This document shows positions 31,511-34,737 of a stretch of DNA of 34,737 bases, piece after piece (position 1 is the stretch's first letter; each line of letters starts with the position of its first letter). The notes beneath the pieces were generated by a model. The model saw only the letters and a program-made list of their open reading frames with translations. It was not told where the DNA came from and searched no databases. Source of the stretch: JBBQIY01 sp964553035 (GTDB taxonomy: Bacteria; Verrucomicrobiota; Kiritimatiellia; RFP12; UBA3636). Made by a program: the position numbers and the translations under genes. The stretch is from assembly GCA_964553035.1 (NCBI GenBank), contig CAZKJH010000023.1, positions 1 to 34,737 of the forward strand. The letters are read 5' to 3'.

Positions 31511-32461
31511 ATGTCACGTTATGCCACAGTTTGTGCCCTGGGACCTCCAAGTGGGTTCCACTTTCAGTACGCCACCGATGCGATGTCCAATGAGGAGGCG
31601 TTGGAACGGATGATCGACTGGTGGAAGATTCACCTTTGCATGGTCTGGCCTCATGCGCCAGACCTGATCCTGTTGCCAGAAGCTTGTGATCGCTACAGCA
31701 CTTTCTCCCTGTCTCGGAGACTCGACTATTACCGTTTCCGTGGTAATCAGATGCGCGATTTTTTTGCAGAAGAAGCGTGCGCCCATCATTGCTATATCGG
31801 GTATTCCGCCGCACGAGAACAGCCCGACGGAAGTTGGCGCAACGCCACTGAGATTATCGCCCGCGACGGCAAGACTGCTGGCGTCTATTGGAAAAATTAT
31901 GTGACTCAGGGCGAATACGCGGCAGGCATCCGGTACGGCACCGAAGCGCCGTTGATCCAATGCGATTTCGGCACTGTCGGCTGCGTCACCTGTTTCGACT
32001 TGAATTTCGAGGAACTTCGGAAGCGATACAAGGCTCAACACCCAGACTTGTTGATGGTATGCTGCGGCCCCAATGCCTTTGACCAGCGCATCTGGGCTTA
32101 TGATTGCCAAGCTTATCTGATTGCCGCCATGGGGGGATTTCTGAGTTCGGTGATGATTTCGCCGCTGGGCGAAGTCCTGGGAACCTCGACGGCGTACCAT
32201 CCCTTTGTCATCGGGCGCATCAACCTAGATCGGGAGGTGATTCATCTCGACCGGCATTGGGAGAAACTTGAGGCGATCAAGCAAAAGTATGGCTCCCGAG
32301 TTCAGATACGCATACCTGATGCCTTTGGACAAGCCTTGCTGAGTAGCGAAACAGACGAATTTACGGCTCAGGACATCATGCAGGAGTTCGGCATTATCCC
32401 CTGGCGTGACTATTATGCGGAGACTATCCGACATCGAGAAGAGCATCTCGGAGAATTATGA
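31511..32461 (+). CDS. Nitrilase-superfamily carbon-nitrogen hydrolase
   Basis: The 316-residue protein has the Glu-Lys-Cys triad of the nitrilase superfamily: Glu57 in LILLPEACD, Lys128 in GVYWKNYVTQGEY, and Cys161 in GCVTCFDLNFEELR. Such enzymes hydrolyse amides, ureides or N-carbamoyl compounds more often than true nitriles. There is no signal peptide. AGAAAGGA lies before ATG 31511. Its stop is 4 nt before the next dehydrogenase start, so the two are co-transcribed from the phased-TGC promoter. In a glycan locus it may remove an amide or carbamoyl group from a sugar derivative, but that is inference. A 144-bp piece of a second copy survives at the end of the AraC gene. Confidence 0.85.
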   Translation: MSRYATVCALGPPSGFHFQYATDAMSNEEALERMIDWWKIHLCMVWPHAPDLILLPEACDRYSTFSLSRRLDYYRFRGNQMRDFFAEEACAHHCYIGYSAAREQPDGSWRNATEIIARDGKTAGVYWKNYVTQGEYAAGIRYGTEAPLIQCDFGTVGCVTCFDLNFEELRKRYKAQHPDLLMVCCGPNAFDQRIWAYDCQAYLIAAMGGFLSSVMISPLGEVLGTSTAYHPFVIGRINLDREVIHLDRHWEKLEAIKQKYGSRVQIRIPDAFGQALLSSETDEFTAQDIMQEFGIIPWRDYYAETIRHREEHLGEL

Positions 32462-32465
32462 AATT

Positions 32466-33479
32466 ATGAAATTAATTACGGTTGCCATGATTGGTGCGGG
32501 GCCCTTCAGTCGGGATAGGCATTTGCAGGCACTTGCCAGAATCGAAGGCGTGTCGCTGGTTGGATTGTGCGACCTAGACGAAGCGTGCTTGCGGGAAACT
32601 GGCGATCTCTTTCATATCACCCCACAGGATTGTTTTACAGACTACCGCAAAATGCTGGAAACGAAGCGCCCTGATGCCGTATACGCGATCATGGCACCAC
32701 ACCGCATATCTGAGGTCGCCTTGGAAATTCTGGATCGGGGTCATCCCTTGTTCATCGAAAAGCCGCCCGGCCTGTCAACGGCTCAGACAGAGAGCATGGC
32801 ACAGATGGCGAGCCGGAAGAAACTGGTAACCGCAGTGGGTTTCCAGCGACGATACCATCCCCTCGTGCGTACCTGTTGGGAAGTAGTCACGGCGGAAAAG
32901 CCCCTTCATCGGCTGCGGGTAAGCTATCATAAGTGGATGCCACCAGACCTGAGGATTTCCCCATATTACGAGGGAGCCATTGACATCCTGCGATGTGATG
33001 CCGTGCATGCCGTGGACGCCGCTCGGTTCTACGCCGGGCTTTCCGATGTCAAGGAGGTGCAAAGTGTCGTTCGGAAAGTTAGAGCTCCGTTCGATAACTG
33101 TTTTCAGGCTCTGGTCTTATTCGAGAACGGCGTTGTTGCGGGAATCGATGCCGATTGGGCGAGCGGTCGACGCTTTTTTAAGTTCGAGTTTCACACTCCA
33201 GCCGCCTGCGCATACGTCAATATTGATGGTCGTGGAACCGTCTGGAAGAATAACCAGGAGAAACCTGTTTTCGACAATACTTGCATCGGGCTGGTCGACT
33301 CGGATGATATTCTGGATCATGGCGGGTTCCTTCAGGAGAATCAGGCTTTTATTAAAGCCGTTCGAACGGGATGCCCCCCTCATAATAGGTTGGAGGACGC
33401 AGTGAAAAGTATGCAACTGATCGATATTATTTACGCGAACGCTTCCTTGGCCAAGGGGGCAATCGTTCCGGAATTCTGA
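32466..33479 (+). CDS. Gfo/Idh/MocA-family dehydrogenase (second copy)
   Basis: Starting at ATG 32466, the 337-residue protein has the Rossmann segment VAMIGAGPFSRDRHLQALARI and acidic LCDLDEA, then the canonical EKP (Glu98-Lys99-Pro100) in LFIEKPPGLS. The second motif is DILRCDAVHAVD, with His181 as the likely catalytic His. Cys177 occupies the position four residues earlier, where characterised inositol-dehydrogenase-type members have Asp; an Asp follows at 178. I reject the longer frame from 32406 because it overlaps the nitrilase end and the extra 20 residues precede the Rossmann start. GGAG lies about 12 nt upstream. Only moderate similarity to the first copy is visible, so they are not recent duplicates. 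The substrate is unknown. Confidence 0.87.
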   Translation: MKLITVAMIGAGPFSRDRHLQALARIEGVSLVGLCDLDEACLRETGDLFHITPQDCFTDYRKMLETKRPDAVYAIMAPHRISEVALEILDRGHPLFIEKPPGLSTAQTESMAQMASRKKLVTAVGFQRRYHPLVRTCWEVVTAEKPLHRLRVSYHKWMPPDLRISPYYEGAIDILRCDAVHAVDAARFYAGLSDVKEVQSVVRKVRAPFDNCFQALVLFENGVVAGIDADWASGRRFFKFEFHTPAACAYVNIDGRGTVWKNNQEKPVFDNTCIGLVDSDDILDHGGFLQENQAFIKAVRTGCPPHNRLEDAVKSMQLIDIIYANASLAKGAIVPEF

Positions 33480-33509
33480 GATTTTGTGGTTTTGGATAGG
33501 AATCACTTC

Positions 33510-34737
33510 TTCCATGGCATAGTAAAGATGGTCTTTCCCGGTTTCTGCGGAACGGAGGGTTTTAGTGCCGTTGCGGTCGATCCACCAGAGCAGGCGGCAG
33601 CAGGAGTAGGCGTTGGTGGTGAGGCCGTCTTCGTCTGTTGAAGAGATGGAACGGCCGCGAAGCAGGAGCGGAATGTTGGGGGCATCGGAGTCGAAGTGCG
33701 TTTCGGTGGAAACGGCGTTGCCGGGGTCGGTGGCGAGGGCGGTGACCGAGAGTGTACTCAACCATGAAACACATGAAACTTCATGAAAATCTGGAGGGGT
33801 GTTGCTCTCAAGTTCGAAAGGAACGGAAGAGCCGTCGAGTTGATCGAGGCGGAGGGTTTCACGCCCTTCGGTATCGTGCGTCTGGTAAGACCATGCACGG
33901 GATTCGCCTCAGGTGAGGCGAGGACGGCCATTGCGGCGTGGGTTTTCATTATCCTCCCCAGTAGGTGGCATAGTCTTCGATTCTATCCTCACCGATGCCG
34001 AGGACAGAATGGGAGATTTCCCGGATGACGGCACTTTCGCCGAATCCGTACCGGCGTGAGTCGGTGATGGTGTGTGAGAGGATGGTGTTGCTGGCATCAC
34101 GGATGGTACGCACTTCGCGCAGGACGCCGTTCGTTCCTGAATTGAGCGTATCGGTTAGGACGATTTGTTCCGATGACTGAGCGATGTTGTCGAAAACTAC
34201 CCAGTCGCCATCAGCGTAAGTGTAGGTGACATCACGCATATCGTTGTTCAGACGGCTGATCTTGTGGAGGCGAACTTGATTGGGGTTGCCGTTCTCGTTG
34301 GTGATGACTCAGGTGTGTTCGAGCGAACTGTCGGCGGTTTTTGTGAGCGTGATGCGGACGCCGTTGACGATGCTTTCGATGACAGCGGTGCGTTCGCGCT
34401 CGTCGTTGCAGGTGATGGTGCGAACCGTGCCGACGGTATTACTGGAGATCGAAGCGTCGTCGCGCACGAGTAAATTGAATATGGATGGCGTAATGGTTAA
34501 CGGCTCGTCGCTGCGGAACCAGAGGAAGCCGGAGACTTGTCCGTCGCGAGGTATGCCGAGAGGAATGCGGAAGGCGAGCGAATTGAGGCTGTCGCCTTCG
34601 ATGGCGTCGCAGTTGCCGTCGGCGCAACCCGAAAAGCATGGGTCGCATTCAGATGTCAGCCTTCGGAAAATGGCAAAAGTTCACGAGGAAGCCAAGCCTC
34701 ATCTTCGTTGCCTTTAAATAGTTGATAAGCTGCGCCT
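33510..34737 (-). pseudogene. Truncated, broken RHS/YD-repeat protein gene
   Basis: Reading the minus strand from the window edge gives a continuous frame (YQLFKGNEDEAWLPRE, ECDPCFSGCADGNCD, SGFLWFRSDEPLTITPSIF, NDERERTAVIESIVNG) to a TGA at 34309-34311. The same frame continues with VITNENGNPNQVRLHKI, RDVTYTYADGDWVVFDNI and DSRRYGFGESAVIREISHSVLGIGEDRIEDYATYW, typical of RHS proteins in this group. A frameshift at a GGGG run near 33955 and a second TGA at 33909-33911 follow, then SYQTHDTEGRETLRLDQLDGSSVP and GTKTLRSAETGKDHLYYAMEEV. RHS-like sequence ends near 33510, close to the stop of the convergent dehydrogenase, so the rest is lost. Intact relatives are large secreted proteins, often toxins or surface proteins; this one is dead unless read through. 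Confidence 0.8.
33761..33790. repeat. CATGAAA tandem repeat inserted in the RHS pseudogene
   Basis: CATGAAA starts at 33763, 33772 and 33782. On the minus strand this reads like the common intergenic TTTCGTGTGTTTCGTGG-type repeat. It interrupts the RHS reading between SNTPP and TLSVTALATDP and adds about ten codons without shifting the frame. Confidence 0.5.

Noticed and set aside
32406..32465. Upstream extension of the second Gfo/Idh/MocA gene by 20 codons
   Set aside because: It overlaps the nitrilase reading frame, and the Rossmann strand begins properly at the methionine at 32466.

Overview
The window looks like a chromosomal stretch of a PVC-group bacterium, most likely Kiritimatiellota or a close relative in Lentisphaerota/Verrucomicrobiota. 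The basis is family content: two secreted right-handed beta-helix proteins with the SPYxTW...IQTAV motif and a choice-of-anchor-Q-like end, a decayed RHS/YD-repeat gene, an AraC-regulated glycan locus with Gfo/Idh/MocA dehydrogenases, and many dispersed intergenic repeats. Taxonomy is inferred from families, not from a marker-gene comparison. No tRNA, rRNA or CRISPR array was seen.

Left part, housekeeping (938-10276). A tight plus-strand cluster encodes PanD, a MutT/MTH1-like Nudix hydrolase, a ParB-N-domain protein, TcdA, a small membrane protein and FolC. Converging on it are a YkgJ-type cysteine-cluster protein and a zinc-ribbon membrane protein. Then come minus-strand lysA, scpB, scpA and trpS, transcribed trpS to scpA to scpB to lysA. 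The far left edge (1-886) has no intact gene; a GC-rich coding relic there lies between two near-identical 28-nt hairpins.

Middle part (10516-16807). A secreted LamG plus beta-helix protein of 922 residues is followed by two apparently cytoplasmic carbohydrate-active proteins: a GH20/GH67-like TIM-barrel protein and an (alpha/alpha)-toroid protein. A repeat-rich gap (16855-17539) ends this part.

Right part, glycan locus (17540-33479). A minus-strand operon (zinc alcohol dehydrogenase, Gfo/Idh/MocA dehydrogenase, GH38 alpha-mannosidase) diverges from a plus-strand operon (GH39-like glycosidase, a 1400-residue secreted lyase-like/propeller protein, an AraC regulator). Downstream lie a second beta-helix surface protein, a nitrilase-fold amidohydrolase and a second Gfo/Idh/MocA dehydrogenase. 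The inferred job is sensing a mannose-containing glycan, breaking it down outside the cell, and finishing it inside with GH38, GH39-like and NAD-dependent redox enzymes.

This right part carries clear marks of duplication and rearrangement. The last 39 codons of the AraC gene are an out-of-frame copy of 144 bp of the nitrilase gene. A 38-bp relic of a GH39-like paralogue lies before the nitrilase gene. The beta-helix and nitrilase genes share a promoter module of TGC motifs phased at 10-11 bp, placed at exactly the same distance from a -10 box. The window ends in a truncated, multiply broken RHS gene on the minus strand.
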